From DATAGZ01 sp036263455 (GTDB lineage Bacteria > Pseudomonadota > Alphaproteobacteria > Dongiales > Dongiaceae), in contig DATAGZ010000017.1 in assembly GCA_036263455.1 (NCBI GenBank), forward strand, positions 124,001-188,000: DNA of 64,000 nucleotides, in the 5' to 3' direction. Of the stretch, positions 9,457 through 17,714 are shown piece after piece. Each line of letters starts with the position of its first letter. The first letter of the stretch is position 1. The position numbers and the translations under genes are program-made. The notes beneath the pieces were generated by a model that was not told the DNA's origin, did no database searches, and was given only the letters and a program-made list of their open reading frames with translations.

Positions 9457-10896
9457 ATGAGATCTGCCAGCGCACGCAAAGTAGAAGAAGAAGTCGAAGT
9501 GGGCCAGGTCAAAGGCCCACGACCTTATCCGCATTATCGGGACAGCGGCCTGCCATGGTTAGGCCAAGTACCAGAACATTGGGATGTGCGGCGAAATGGT
9601 CGACTCTTTGCTCAGCGGAACGACACCGGCCACGGGGATTTGCCGATCCTCGAAGTTTCGATCAGAACCGGCGTTCGTGTTCGCGATCTCGATAATGCTG
9701 CGCGGAAGCAAATGATGGCTGACCGGGGTAAATATAAGCGCGCGGCAAAAGGCGACATCGCATATAATATGATGCGACTATGGCAAGGTGCTGTTGGTGT
9801 TGCACCAGTCGATGGCCTGATCAGTCCTGCTTATGTCGTCGCCCAACCCTTTCCCGAGGTTGAGTCGCGTTATTATACCTACCTTTTCCGCACTGGCGCT
9901 TACATGCGTGAGGTCAATAAATTCTCGCGCGGTATCGTATCTGACCGTAATCGCCTGTATTGGGATGAGTTCAAACAGATGCCGTCGGCGTTTCCACCGA
10001 CCGACGAACAAAAGTCTATTGCAGATTTTCTCGATGCACATGGCCTTCAGACCACACGACTTATCCGTAGCAAGCGGAGGTTGATTGCTCTGCTGAATGA
10101 GCAAAAACAGGCAATCGTCAACCGAGCCGTCACGCGCGGTCTTGACCCGAATGTGCCAATGAAATCGACTGGTATCGACTGGATGCCCGAGATTCCCGCG
10201 CATTGGGAAGCCAAGCGATTGAAGTATCTCACCAAATTTGTCAACGGGATCGCTTTCAAACCATCTGACTGGAAGGACGTCGGCATTCCGATCATCCGAA
10301 TTGAAAATCTTAATGGAAGTGAGAGCTTCAACTACACGGATCGAACTAATCTGCCTGAGAGAATGCTAATCCAACCTGGCGATTTAGTATTCGCTTGGTC
10401 TGGAAACCGAGGTACATCTTTTGGTTCATTTGAATGGACTCGTGATTTTCCTGCATATCTAAACCAGCACATCTTTAAGTTGGAGGATTATGATCTCCAT
10501 CGCAGGTACTTTTTCTACCTGCTACGTGCAGTGACCAAGCATGTAGAGGACAATGCGCACGGCATCATCGGATTGGTGCACATCACCAAGCCCGACTTAG
10601 GAGCAATTTTCGTCCCCCTTGCACCGCAAAAAGAACAGTCAGAAATTGCTGACAAGATAGACGGGGACTCAGCCGAGCTTAATCAGGCTATCGAAAAAAT
10701 CGTTTCGGAAATTCGCCTGATTGGAGAGTATCGCGAGCGCCTGATTGCCGATGTCGTTACGGGCAAGTTGGACATACGACATATCGAGATTTCGCGTTCC
10801 ACCCGCGAACCCATTCTGGATGAAATTAAAGATTTTGAAGAAGAAGCGGAAATAGATGACACAGACTTGACGGAGGGGGCTAATGGCGACGAGTGA
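9457..10896 (+). CDS. hsdS: Type I restriction specificity subunit
   Basis: A 479-residue HsdS with the usual two target-recognition domains separated by conserved helical spacers. Each half opens alike: GLPWLGQVPEHWDVRR near residue 30 and GIDWMPEIPAHWEAKRLKYL near residue 235. The spacer after the first domain is PPTDEQKSIADFLDA and its counterpart after the second is APQKEQSEIADKI. The two recognition domains differ in sequence, so the site should be a two-part asymmetric one. The last 30 residues are very acidic. Its end overlaps hsdR by 14 bases. Confidence 0.93.
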   Translation: MRSASARKVEEEVEVGQVKGPRPYPHYRDSGLPWLGQVPEHWDVRRNGRLFAQRNDTGHGDLPILEVSIRTGVRVRDLDNAARKQMMADRGKYKRAAKGDIAYNMMRLWQGAVGVAPVDGLISPAYVVAQPFPEVESRYYTYLFRTGAYMREVNKFSRGIVSDRNRLYWDEFKQMPSAFPPTDEQKSIADFLDAHGLQTTRLIRSKRRLIALLNEQKQAIVNRAVTRGLDPNVPMKSTGIDWMPEIPAHWEAKRLKYLTKFVNGIAFKPSDWKDVGIPIIRIENLNGSESFNYTDRTNLPERMLIQPGDLVFAWSGNRGTSFGSFEWTRDFPAYLNQHIFKLEDYDLHRRYFFYLLRAVTKHVEDNAHGIIGLVHITKPDLGAIFVPLAPQKEQSEIADKIDGDSAELNQAIEKIVSEIRLIGEYRERLIADVVTGKLDIRHIEISRSTREPILDEIKDFEEEAEIDDTDLTEGANGDE

Positions 10897-13822
10897 CACC
10901 AGTGAAAAGGGCCTTGAATCCCTTATCGTACAGTCCCTTGTCGGTGAGGCCGATTATACAGCAGGTAATCCAAAGGATTTTGATCGTGATCATGCTGTCG
11001 ATTTGGTGAAGCTTTTTTCTTTCCTAAACGCCACACAACCCGAGGCTATTGAGACACTTGGGTTGAGTACTGACGGGCCAAAACGTACCCAATTTCTTCA
11101 TCGCCTTCAGGGCGAGATCGCCAAGCGGGGCGTTATCGACGTGCTGCGCAATGGCGTGAAACATGGCCCGGCATCGCTCGAGCTTTTCTATGGAACACCA
11201 ACTGCGGGTAACAGAAAGGCAGAGGAGTTATTTGCTGCCAACATCTTCAGCATTACGCGCCAGTTGCGCTATTCGAAAGATGAAACCAGGCTTTCCTTAG
11301 ACATTGTGCTTTTCCTTAATGGCTTACCGGTCGCCACATTTGAGCTGAAAAATAGCCTAACAAAGCAAACTATTGGTGACGCGATCGAGCAATATATGCG
11401 CGATCGCGATCCTAAAGAATTACTGTTCCAGTTTGGCCGCTGTGTCGTCCACTTTGCCGTTGACGATCATGAGGTGCGAATGTGCACCCATCTGAAGGGC
11501 AAGACATCGTGGTTTCTACCTTTCAACAAGGGTTGGGACAACGGTGCCGGCAATCCACCAAATCCAAATGGCCTAAAGACTGACTATTTGTGGAAGGAAA
11601 TTCTTACCAAGCGGAACCTGACCGATATCCTTGAGAATTATGCACAGGTGATCGAAGAAAAGGACGATAAGGGTCGCAAAAAAGCGCTCAAACAAGTGTT
11701 CCCCCGATTCCACCAACTCGATGTAGTGCGAAATCTGCTGAAAGATGTAAAGGATTCTGGTGTAGGCAAGCGATACCTGATCCAGCACTCAGCAGGCTCA
11801 GGTAAAAGCAATTCGATTGCCTGGCTTAGCCATCAACTGATTGATTTGGAAAAAGATGGTTCGCCGATTTTTGATTCCGTAATCGTGGTAACGGATCGGC
11901 GGATATTAGACAAACAGATTCGGGACACGATAAAGCAGTTTGCTCAGGTTTCATCTATCGTAGGGCACGCCGAGAACTCCGGCGACTTACGCGCTTTCTT
12001 GAAGGCTGGCAAAAAGATCATCATCACAACAGTTCAGAAATTTCCAATTGTATTGAAGGATATTGGTGATGAGCATCGAGGTCGAAAATTCGGAATCATC
12101 ATAGACGAGGCCCATTCTAGCCAAGGCGGCCGTACGGCGGCGAAGATGAACATTGCGCTTGCCGAAAACGGAGCGGAGGGAGAAGACGAAACCGTCGAGG
12201 ACATTATTAATCGCCTGATGACGGCGCGTAAGGTGCTGTCGAACGCGAGTTATTTTGCATTCACCGCCACACCAAAAAACAAGACGCTGGAGATTTTTGG
12301 CGCGCCTGCCCCAGAAGGTAACAAGGTCAAACACATCGCTTTTCATAGCTATACGATGAAGCAGGCTATTCAGGAAGGTTTTATCCTTGATGTATTGAAG
12401 CATTATACGCCGGTAAAAAGTTATTATCGTCTAATGAAGACAATCGAGGACGATCCAAAATTCGACGCCAAGCGGGCGCAAAAAAAATTGCGATATTATG
12501 TTGAGTCCCACGAGTATGCGATCCGTCAAAAAGCTGAGATCATGATTGACCATTTTCACGATCAGGTTATTGCTCATCGAAAAGTCGGCGGCGTTGCTCG
12601 TGCAATGGTGGTAACAAGTGGGATTCATCGAGCGATTCAATATTTTCACGCATTTCAAGCCTATCTGAGGGAACGAAAAAGCCCTTTTCAGGCGATCGTT
12701 GCCTTTTCCGGCGAGCATGAGTATGGCGAGCAGAAAGTGACTGAGTCGTCGCTCAACGGCTTTCCGAGCAGCAAAATCGAAGAACTAATTATTCAAGATC
12801 CATACCGCTTTCTTATTGTCGCTGATAAATTTCAGACCGGCTATGATGAACCACTCTTGCACACAATGTATGTCGACAAGAGATTATCCGATATTAAAGC
12901 AGTTCAGACATTATCCAGGCTTAACCGCGCGCATCCTCAGAAATATGATACGTTTGTGCTCGACTTTATGAACGACGCGGATGGCATCAAGGCTGCCTTT
13001 GAGGATTATTACCGTACGACAATTCTTAGTGAGGAGACCGATCCCAATAAACTGCATGACCTAAAAACGAATCTTGACGATTATCAGGTTTATTCGTGGA
13101 GACAGATCGAGGATTTTTTAACCCTCTATCTCGGCGGTGCGGACAGAGATAAGCTCGACCCCATTCTCGATTCTTGTGTGGCAATCTATAAGAAGGATCT
13201 TGATGAGAATGGCCAAGTAAATTTCAAGGGGAAAGCTAAGGCTTTCTTACGAACCTACGGATTTCTTGCTGCAATTCTCCCTTACACCAACGCAGAATGG
13301 GAAAAACTTTCGATTTTCTTGAATTTTCTGATACCGAAATTGCCTGCGCCGGAAGAACAGGATCTCTCGAAAGGTATCATCGAAGCTATCGATATGGATA
13401 GTTACCGGGTTGAAGCTCAAGCTGCGATGTCTATCGCCTTGCCGGATGCCGATGGAGAAATTGGTCCAGTACCGACCACTGGCGGTGGTGGTACTTCCGA
13501 ACCAAAGCTCGACCTACTCAGTAATATCCTTAAGACGTTTAATGAAATGTTTGGCAATATTGATTGGAAGGATGCAGACAAGATTGGAAAAGTTATCGCG
13601 GAGGAGCTTCCAGCAAAAGTATCAGCTGATAAGGCTTACCAGAATGCGATGAAAAACTCCGATAAGCAGAATGCTCGCATCGAGCATGACAAGGCTCTTG
13701 AGCGTGCGGTGATAGAACTTCTTTCCGATCATACTGAGCTATTTAAACAATTTAGCGATAATCCTTCATTCAAGAAATGGCTTTCAGAAACCATATTCAC
13801 GGCTACGTACGCTGATAGGTGA
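10883..13822 (+). CDS. hsdR: Type I restriction endonuclease / DNA translocase subunit
   Basis: A 979-residue HsdR. The nuclease core is at residues 130 to 160, with LDIVLFLNGLPVATFELKN supplying the D and ExK of the PD-(D/E)XK fold. The helicase motor follows: Walker A HSAGSGKSNS near 302, DEAHSSQGG near 408, FTATPKNKT near 460, and a motif VI-like stretch VQTLSRLNRAHP. The C-terminal 250 residues should bind HsdM. The chain is intact, so together with hsdM and hsdS the system is probably functional. Confidence 0.93.
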   Translation: MATSDTSEKGLESLIVQSLVGEADYTAGNPKDFDRDHAVDLVKLFSFLNATQPEAIETLGLSTDGPKRTQFLHRLQGEIAKRGVIDVLRNGVKHGPASLELFYGTPTAGNRKAEELFAANIFSITRQLRYSKDETRLSLDIVLFLNGLPVATFELKNSLTKQTIGDAIEQYMRDRDPKELLFQFGRCVVHFAVDDHEVRMCTHLKGKTSWFLPFNKGWDNGAGNPPNPNGLKTDYLWKEILTKRNLTDILENYAQVIEEKDDKGRKKALKQVFPRFHQLDVVRNLLKDVKDSGVGKRYLIQHSAGSGKSNSIAWLSHQLIDLEKDGSPIFDSVIVVTDRRILDKQIRDTIKQFAQVSSIVGHAENSGDLRAFLKAGKKIIITTVQKFPIVLKDIGDEHRGRKFGIIIDEAHSSQGGRTAAKMNIALAENGAEGEDETVEDIINRLMTARKVLSNASYFAFTATPKNKTLEIFGAPAPEGNKVKHIAFHSYTMKQAIQEGFILDVLKHYTPVKSYYRLMKTIEDDPKFDAKRAQKKLRYYVESHEYAIRQKAEIMIDHFHDQVIAHRKVGGVARAMVVTSGIHRAIQYFHAFQAYLRERKSPFQAIVAFSGEHEYGEQKVTESSLNGFPSSKIEELIIQDPYRFLIVADKFQTGYDEPLLHTMYVDKRLSDIKAVQTLSRLNRAHPQKYDTFVLDFMNDADGIKAAFEDYYRTTILSEETDPNKLHDLKTNLDDYQVYSWRQIEDFLTLYLGGADRDKLDPILDSCVAIYKKDLDENGQVNFKGKAKAFLRTYGFLAAILPYTNAEWEKLSIFLNFLIPKLPAPEEQDLSKGIIEAIDMDSYRVEAQAAMSIALPDADGEIGPVPTTGGGGTSEPKLDLLSNILKTFNEMFGNIDWKDADKIGKVIAEELPAKVSADKAYQNAMKNSDKQNARIEHDKALERAVIELLSDHTELFKQFSDNPSFKKWLSETIFTATYADR

Positions 13823-14164
13823 TTGTGCGGTGGTATTTACGATCAGTGATCGCTGGCATTAAGAGCTTATTGATGATTCCTATGCAGTTGCTCTTTCTCT
13901 CCTCCTTTCATCGCGTTGCCATCCCTGCCTTGATGTGGAACCTATGGGCACGCTGCTCGCCGACAAACCGTCGCCCTCGGCTTTTTTCCCCGCTGCGCTC
14001 ATAAATATCGCTTGGCTCCTCGCGGCCGCTTCGCTCCAAAAAAGACCTTGGGCTCGGGTCCTCCGCTTTGCTTCGGCCTTGCAGGTTGCCACTGCGCGGA
14101 CGCGCCCATGGTCGGTTCGCCATCGCAGGGAATGGTCCCCGCGAACAGAAAATGGAGAACGAAC
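13823..14164 (+). promoter_or_regulatory. Leader region before DUF736 gene
   Basis: No gene is supported here; an antisense frame that spans it has no recognisable product. The segment carries GGGTCCT, a spacer, then CTTCGGCCTTGCAGGT near 14056-14087, close to the leader of the ArdC-like gene at 2335. The ribosome site AATGGAGAA sits ahead of the ATG at 14165. It is probably a long structured untranslated leader. Confidence 0.35.
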
Positions 14165-14488
14165 ATGCCTGCAATCGGATATGTTACCAAACAAGCCAAT
14201 GGCTCTTTCAAGGGCCAGATCAAGACCCTCAGCATCCGCGCGGATATCGATGTCGTGCCCAACAGCACGAAGACTTCCGACGATCAGCCGGATTACCGCG
14301 TTCGCACCCAGGGCGTCGAAATCGGTGCCGGTTGGGTCCGCACCGGTCAAAGCTCGGGCAAGGATTACGTCTCGCTCAGCCTCGCCGCACCGGAATTCGG
14401 GCCGCGTAAATTGTACGCCAATCTCGGTCAGGCCGCCGGTCAGGACGATGCCGATGTCTATGCCGTAATTTGGAATCCAGCCGACTAA
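14165..14488 (+). CDS. DUF736 family protein
   Basis: A 107-residue DUF736 protein: IGYVTKQANGSFKGQIKTLS, then the conserved DYRVRTQGVEIGAGWVRT and KDYVSLSLAAPEFGPRKLYA. Members are small beta-rich proteins found almost only on alphaproteobacterial plasmids and ICEs; their role is not known. The start at 14165 gives the family N-terminus, whereas the longer open frame upstream lies in the leader. A strong terminator follows. A second DUF736 gene is at 28555. Confidence 0.9.
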   Translation: MPAIGYVTKQANGSFKGQIKTLSIRADIDVVPNSTKTSDDQPDYRVRTQGVEIGAGWVRTGQSSGKDYVSLSLAAPEFGPRKLYANLGQAAGQDDADVYAVIWNPAD

Positions 14489-14504
14489 TCCCCTGCTTCC
14501 CAAA

Positions 14505-14536
14505 CCCCTGTGCTTCACCGGCACGGGGGTTTTTCT
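14505..14536 (+). terminator. Rho-independent terminator after DUF736
   Basis: CCCCTGTGC pairs with GCACGGGGG (one G-T pair) around a 7-base loop, followed by TTTTTCTTT. A close relative of the hairpin and its flanks lies at 15931-15962. Confidence 0.8.
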
Positions 14537-14610
14537 TTGCCTTCTAGCCGCCTCTTTATCGCAAGATTTGTCAATTCGATCTTTGCTAAAGTCGGTGCAA
14601 AGGATGGGAC

Positions 14611-15471
14611 ATGGCCAAGGCAAAACAATGGATCGATTATGAGGAGCGGCTTGATCGCGTGATCCATTGGATCTTCGATCATCTGGAAGAGGAGCTGGAT
14701 CTTAACCGGCTGGCCGACATTGCTTCTCTCTCGCCTACCCATTGGCATCGCATTTATCAGGCCATGCGCGGCGAAACGATTGCGGCGACTATCAAGCGTC
14801 TGCGGCTGGATCGGGCGGCCACCTATTTGGTGCAAACCTCGCTTTCGGTGGAAGAGATCGCCAAGAAATCAGGCTATGGCGATCTTTCTTCTTTCACCCG
14901 CATTTTCAAATCCGTTTATGGCCTGCCACCAGCGCAATATCGGCGTCAAGGCAGCCATACAGCATTCCATACCGACATCAAAGAAAGAGGCAAGATCATG
15001 TACAATATTGCCATCAAGAAATTACCTTCGATGCAGACCATCACCATCTCGCATATCGGCCCCTATATGGAGATTAACCGCGCTTACGAACGCCTCTTTG
15101 GCTGGCTGGCGGCGCGCAATGCAATTCCGGATGATCTGCGCATGATCGCCATTTTCTATGATGATGTGGCTCTGGTTCCGGCCGAACAATTGCGCTCCCG
15201 CGCCGGTATCGTTACAGCCAAGAATATTCCCATCGAGGCACCGCTGGAAAAGACAGAAATTGCCGGCGGTGATTATGCCATTCTGCGCCATAAGGGACCT
15301 TATGCCGACATGAAGGCGGCCTATGAATGGCTTTATGGGCAATGGTTGCCGCAATCGGGCCGAGAACCCGCCGACCAACCAGGGCTCGAGGAGTATCTCA
15401 ATAACCCCCAAGACACCAAGCCCACCGAATTGCTCTCGGACATCTATCTTCCCCTGAGATTGAAAGATTAG
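14611..15471 (+). CDS. AraC-family regulator with GyrI-like effector domain
   Basis: A 286-residue two-domain regulator. Residues 8 to 112 are an AraC-type double HTH (ELDLNRLADIASLSPTHWHR and the second-helix pattern GYGDLSSFTRIFKSVYGLPP). Residues 125 to 286 are a GyrI/Rob-like ligand-binding domain (ITISHIGPYMEI, then GGDYAILRHKGPYADMKAAY, and the closing DIYLPL). Such proteins sense small, often cationic or toxic, molecules and activate resistance genes. The next gene, a broken MGMT-like one, starts 5 bases after its stop and is the likely operon partner. Confidence 0.88.
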   Translation: MAKAKQWIDYEERLDRVIHWIFDHLEEELDLNRLADIASLSPTHWHRIYQAMRGETIAATIKRLRLDRAATYLVQTSLSVEEIAKKSGYGDLSSFTRIFKSVYGLPPAQYRRQGSHTAFHTDIKERGKIMYNIAIKKLPSMQTITISHIGPYMEINRAYERLFGWLAARNAIPDDLRMIAIFYDDVALVPAEQLRSRAGIVTAKNIPIEAPLEKTEIAGGDYAILRHKGPYADMKAAYEWLYGQWLPQSGREPADQPGLEEYLNNPQDTKPTELLSDIYLPLRLKD

Positions 15472-15476
15472 GAGAC

Positions 15477-15895
15477 ATGAAATCCAAGAAAAGCTGGACC
15501 GAAAAGCTCAAAGCCAGTACGCCGCATCATGAAATCAGGCGCATGAAAATCGATATTGCCGGCATGAAAAAGGGCGAAATGGTCCTGGTTCCCTCAGTGA
15601 AAATGATCGACGAATTCTAAAGGCGATTCCCAAGGGCACGAGCGTCGGCATCGCGGATATGCGTAAGAAATTGGCTCGGAAATATAGAGCGGAAGTCACC
15701 TGTCCCATTTATATGGGTTATCACCTGCGAACGATTGCGGAGGTGGCCTTTGAGGCGCATGAGCGAGGCGTACCGCTGAACAAGGTCACGCCTATTTGGC
15801 GGATATTGGATGATAAAGCGCCCACCTTTAAGAAGCTCAGCTCGGACAAGGCGCAGGTCATCTTGCGCCAACGAACCAGTGAAGAATTAGACTAG
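15477..15895 (+). pseudogene. Frameshifted MGMT-like winged-helix protein
   Basis: The frame from ATG 15477 reads 47 codons (KKSWTEKLKAS to VPSVKMIDEF) and stops at 15620. The -1 frame continues without a gap as ILKAIPKGTSVGIADMRKKL, then VTCPIYMGYHLRTIAE, to 15895. Adding one base in GAATTC near 15611 would join them into a protein of about 139 residues. The whole resembles short proteins annotated as MGMT (alkyltransferase) winged-helix family, which lack the active cysteine region. One lost base is the simplest cause; a sequencing error cannot be excluded. Confidence 0.65.
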
Positions 15896-15930
15896 CGATA
15901 AGTCATCGCCGCTATTGCTCGCTTCCCAAG

Positions 15931-15962
15931 CCCCCCGTGCTTCATCGCGCGGGGGTTTTTTC
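15931..15962 (+). terminator. Rho-independent terminator after AraC cassette
   Basis: CCCCCGTGC and GCGCGGGGG form a stem closed by TTCATC, followed by TTTTTTCTTT. The preceding GCTTCCCAA and the following CTTTGC are also shared with the terminator at 14505. Confidence 0.8.
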
Positions 15963-16111
15963 TTTGCTTTGTCGTGCCGTTAGGGGGAGGGGAAAAAGTG
16001 GCATGCCAGTTTTTACCCGTCCCCGCGTCCTCGCTTCTTCCGCATCCTGAATCTCAGCACCGCCGAGTCTTTTAGGCTCAGTGCGAAGCAGAGAAACAGG
16101 AGAGAAGCATC

Positions 16112-16339
16112 ATGAAAGATGAATTCGAGCGGGTGATGAACGCCAAGAAAGTCAGCCCCTTTTTATCGACCAAGCAGGCCGCTTTTTATGTCGGTCTTTC
16201 GCCACGAACCATGGAAGAGCTGCGTACCCGGGGAGGCGGACCGCGATTTCGGCGGCATGGCAATAGCGTCCGCTATCACATCGATGACCTGGATAGCTGG
16301 TCGGCGGCGCGGAGCCAGGATGGTAGCAAACATGATTGA
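16112..16339 (+). CDS. AlpA-like helix-turn-helix protein
   Basis: A 75-residue HTH_17/excisionase-like protein: PFLSTKQAAFYVGLSPRTME, then RTRGGGPRFRRHGNSVRYHIDDLDSW in two parts, the standard wing. In this ICE family the AlpA-like gene heads the transfer cluster and probably activates it or takes part in excision. CAGGAGAGAAGC lies upstream. Its stop overlaps the start of the TraF peptidase gene. The repA and parA genes and the DUF2840 gene that usually follow in relatives are missing. Confidence 0.85.
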   Translation: MKDEFERVMNAKKVSPFLSTKQAAFYVGLSPRTMEELRTRGGGPRFRRHGNSVRYHIDDLDSWSAARSQDGSKHD

Positions 16340-16859
16340 GGAAACGGTTTCGGCGGGGCTGCGCCTCAAGCGCATTGCATTGCTGGCCGTCACCGCGCTG
16401 GGCCTCGCCGCGCTGGCGCCATCGCCGATACATCGCCCGATCCTTGTCTATAATGCCAGCGCCAGTCTGCCGCTGGGCTTCTATCGGACAGAGGCTTTCG
16501 AGCATGCAAACAAAGGCGATATCCTCCTCCTAAGGCTGCCTAAAGCCATTCAAGACTTCGCCGCCGCGCGTCATTATCTCCCGGCCAATGTACCCTTGAT
16601 CAAGCCGGTCGCGGCTCTTGCCGGCGATCATGTCTGCACCCTCTCTGGCCATGTCCTCATCAATGGCACAACGTTTGCCGCAATTTTGGACGTTGACCGT
16701 TTGGGCCGCGTGCTCGTTCGCTGGAAGGGTTGCCGTCGCTTGAACAGCGATGAATTATTCCTCCTCGTACCTACCGAAGGCTCCTATGACAGTCGGTATT
16801 TCGGGCCGGTTCGGACAGCAAATATCATCGCCAAATTGGTGCCGCTATGGGTGTGGTGA
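16332..16859 (+). CDS. traF: TraF-type S26 signal peptidase of conjugation
   Basis: A 175-residue membrane-anchored serine peptidase. A hydrophobic segment at 14-29 is followed by SLPLGFYR, where Ser45 is the nucleophile, and PLIKPVAALAGDHVC, where Lys91 is the general base. This is the Ser-Lys dyad of the S26C TraF family. TraF proteins cyclise or mature the TrbC pilin in IncP-type systems, and a trbC gene is present at 26087. The start at 16332 overlaps the AlpA gene by 8 bases, with AGGA 12 bases upstream; ATG 16320 is an alternative. Confidence 0.85.
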   Translation: MIEETVSAGLRLKRIALLAVTALGLAALAPSPIHRPILVYNASASLPLGFYRTEAFEHANKGDILLLRLPKAIQDFAAARHYLPANVPLIKPVAALAGDHVCTLSGHVLINGTTFAAILDVDRLGRVLVRWKGCRRLNSDELFLLVPTEGSYDSRYFGPVRTANIIAKLVPLWVW

Positions 16860-17524
16860 GGCTCATTCTGGTCTGGGCATTGCTAATCCTGCCGTGTCAT
16901 GAGGCTTGGAGCGATATGCCATCCTGGCGCTCTTTCGTCACCGAAGCCGCGCAGCGTTTCGATCTGCCAGAGGCCTGGATCATGGCGGTCATCCAGGCCG
17001 AGAGTAAAGGGCAAACCGAACTGGATGGCTTGCCGATTACCTCGCCCGCCGGAGCCATAGGCCTCATGCAAGTGATGCCTGCGACCTATGCCGAGATGCG
17101 TGTTCGCCATGGTCTTGGCGCTGATCCCTATGCACCGCACGACAATATCCTGGCAGGTACCGCCTACCTCAAAGAGATGGCTGAACGTTACGGCTATCCG
17201 TTCTGTTTCGCAGCTTATAATGCCGGTCCTGGCCGTCTCGAGGCCTATTTGCAGCAGGGCCGCGCCCTGCCGGCGGAGACGATTTCCTATCTCGCAAATA
17301 TCGAAACCGCGCTCGATTCAGGGGTGAAGCGATCAATTTCTTATGCGGAAAAAGCGGTCACGATTCCTCCGAATTCAAATCGGATGGCGGCCAAATCGCC
17401 GCTGTTTTTTGTGCTTGGCGGAGCTGATCTAAACGCCATGCCGGCACAGAAATCGCTCCCGCAAACGCTGTTCGTGCCGCTTGGATCGGCATCGATGAAG
17501 GCCGCTTCCAGGCCTCCGCAATGA
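16847..17524 (+). CDS. Lytic transglycosylase of the transfer system
   Basis: A 225-residue secreted SLT-domain protein. A signal-like segment (LILVWALLILPCHEAWS) leads into the goose-lysozyme-like fold with catalytic Glu near residue 52 in AVIQAESKG, AGAIGLMQVMPAT, and FCFAAYNAGPGRLEAY. It would open peptidoglycan locally for assembly of the conjugation pore. It overlaps the traF stop by 13 bases, so the two are translated together. The last 60 residues are low in motif content. Confidence 0.9.
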   Translation: MGVVRLILVWALLILPCHEAWSDMPSWRSFVTEAAQRFDLPEAWIMAVIQAESKGQTELDGLPITSPAGAIGLMQVMPATYAEMRVRHGLGADPYAPHDNILAGTAYLKEMAERYGYPFCFAAYNAGPGRLEAYLQQGRALPAETISYLANIETALDSGVKRSISYAEKAVTIPPNSNRMAAKSPLFFVLGGADLNAMPAQKSLPQTLFVPLGSASMKAASRPPQ

Positions 17525-17560
17525 ACAGGGCGCAATCCTAGGAGAGGGTAATGAGGCCGT

Positions 17561-17698
17561 ATGAAAGGACGAAGATCAGGAGGGGCAGGTCGGTATCGCA
17601 AGATAAAAGGAGGCGACTATTCGCGCCTCAAACCCTTGTCTGCACATCATTTTTTATGGTCGCAAGCGCCCGAGGCCGGTCGCCGATGGCGACCATGA
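17561..17698 (+). CDS. Small basic ORF before the relaxase gene (45 aa)
   Basis: An ATG at 17561 opens 45 codons of a very basic peptide (MKGRRSGGAGRYRKIKGGDY at the start) ending at 17698, 16 bases before the relaxase start. There is a weak GGAGAGGG upstream. The position just ahead of the relaxase is also where an origin of transfer could lie, so the segment may be a DNA site, not a gene. I recognise no family. Confidence 0.3.
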   Translation: MKGRRSGGAGRYRKIKGGDYSRLKPLSAHHFLWSQAPEAGRRWRP

Positions 17699-17714
17699 AT
17701 GAGAGGGTCGGATC

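Noticed and set aside
13880..14623. Minus-strand frame of 247 codons across DUF736
   Set aside because: The plus strand holds a clear DUF736 gene with ribosome site and terminator; the antisense product matches nothing.
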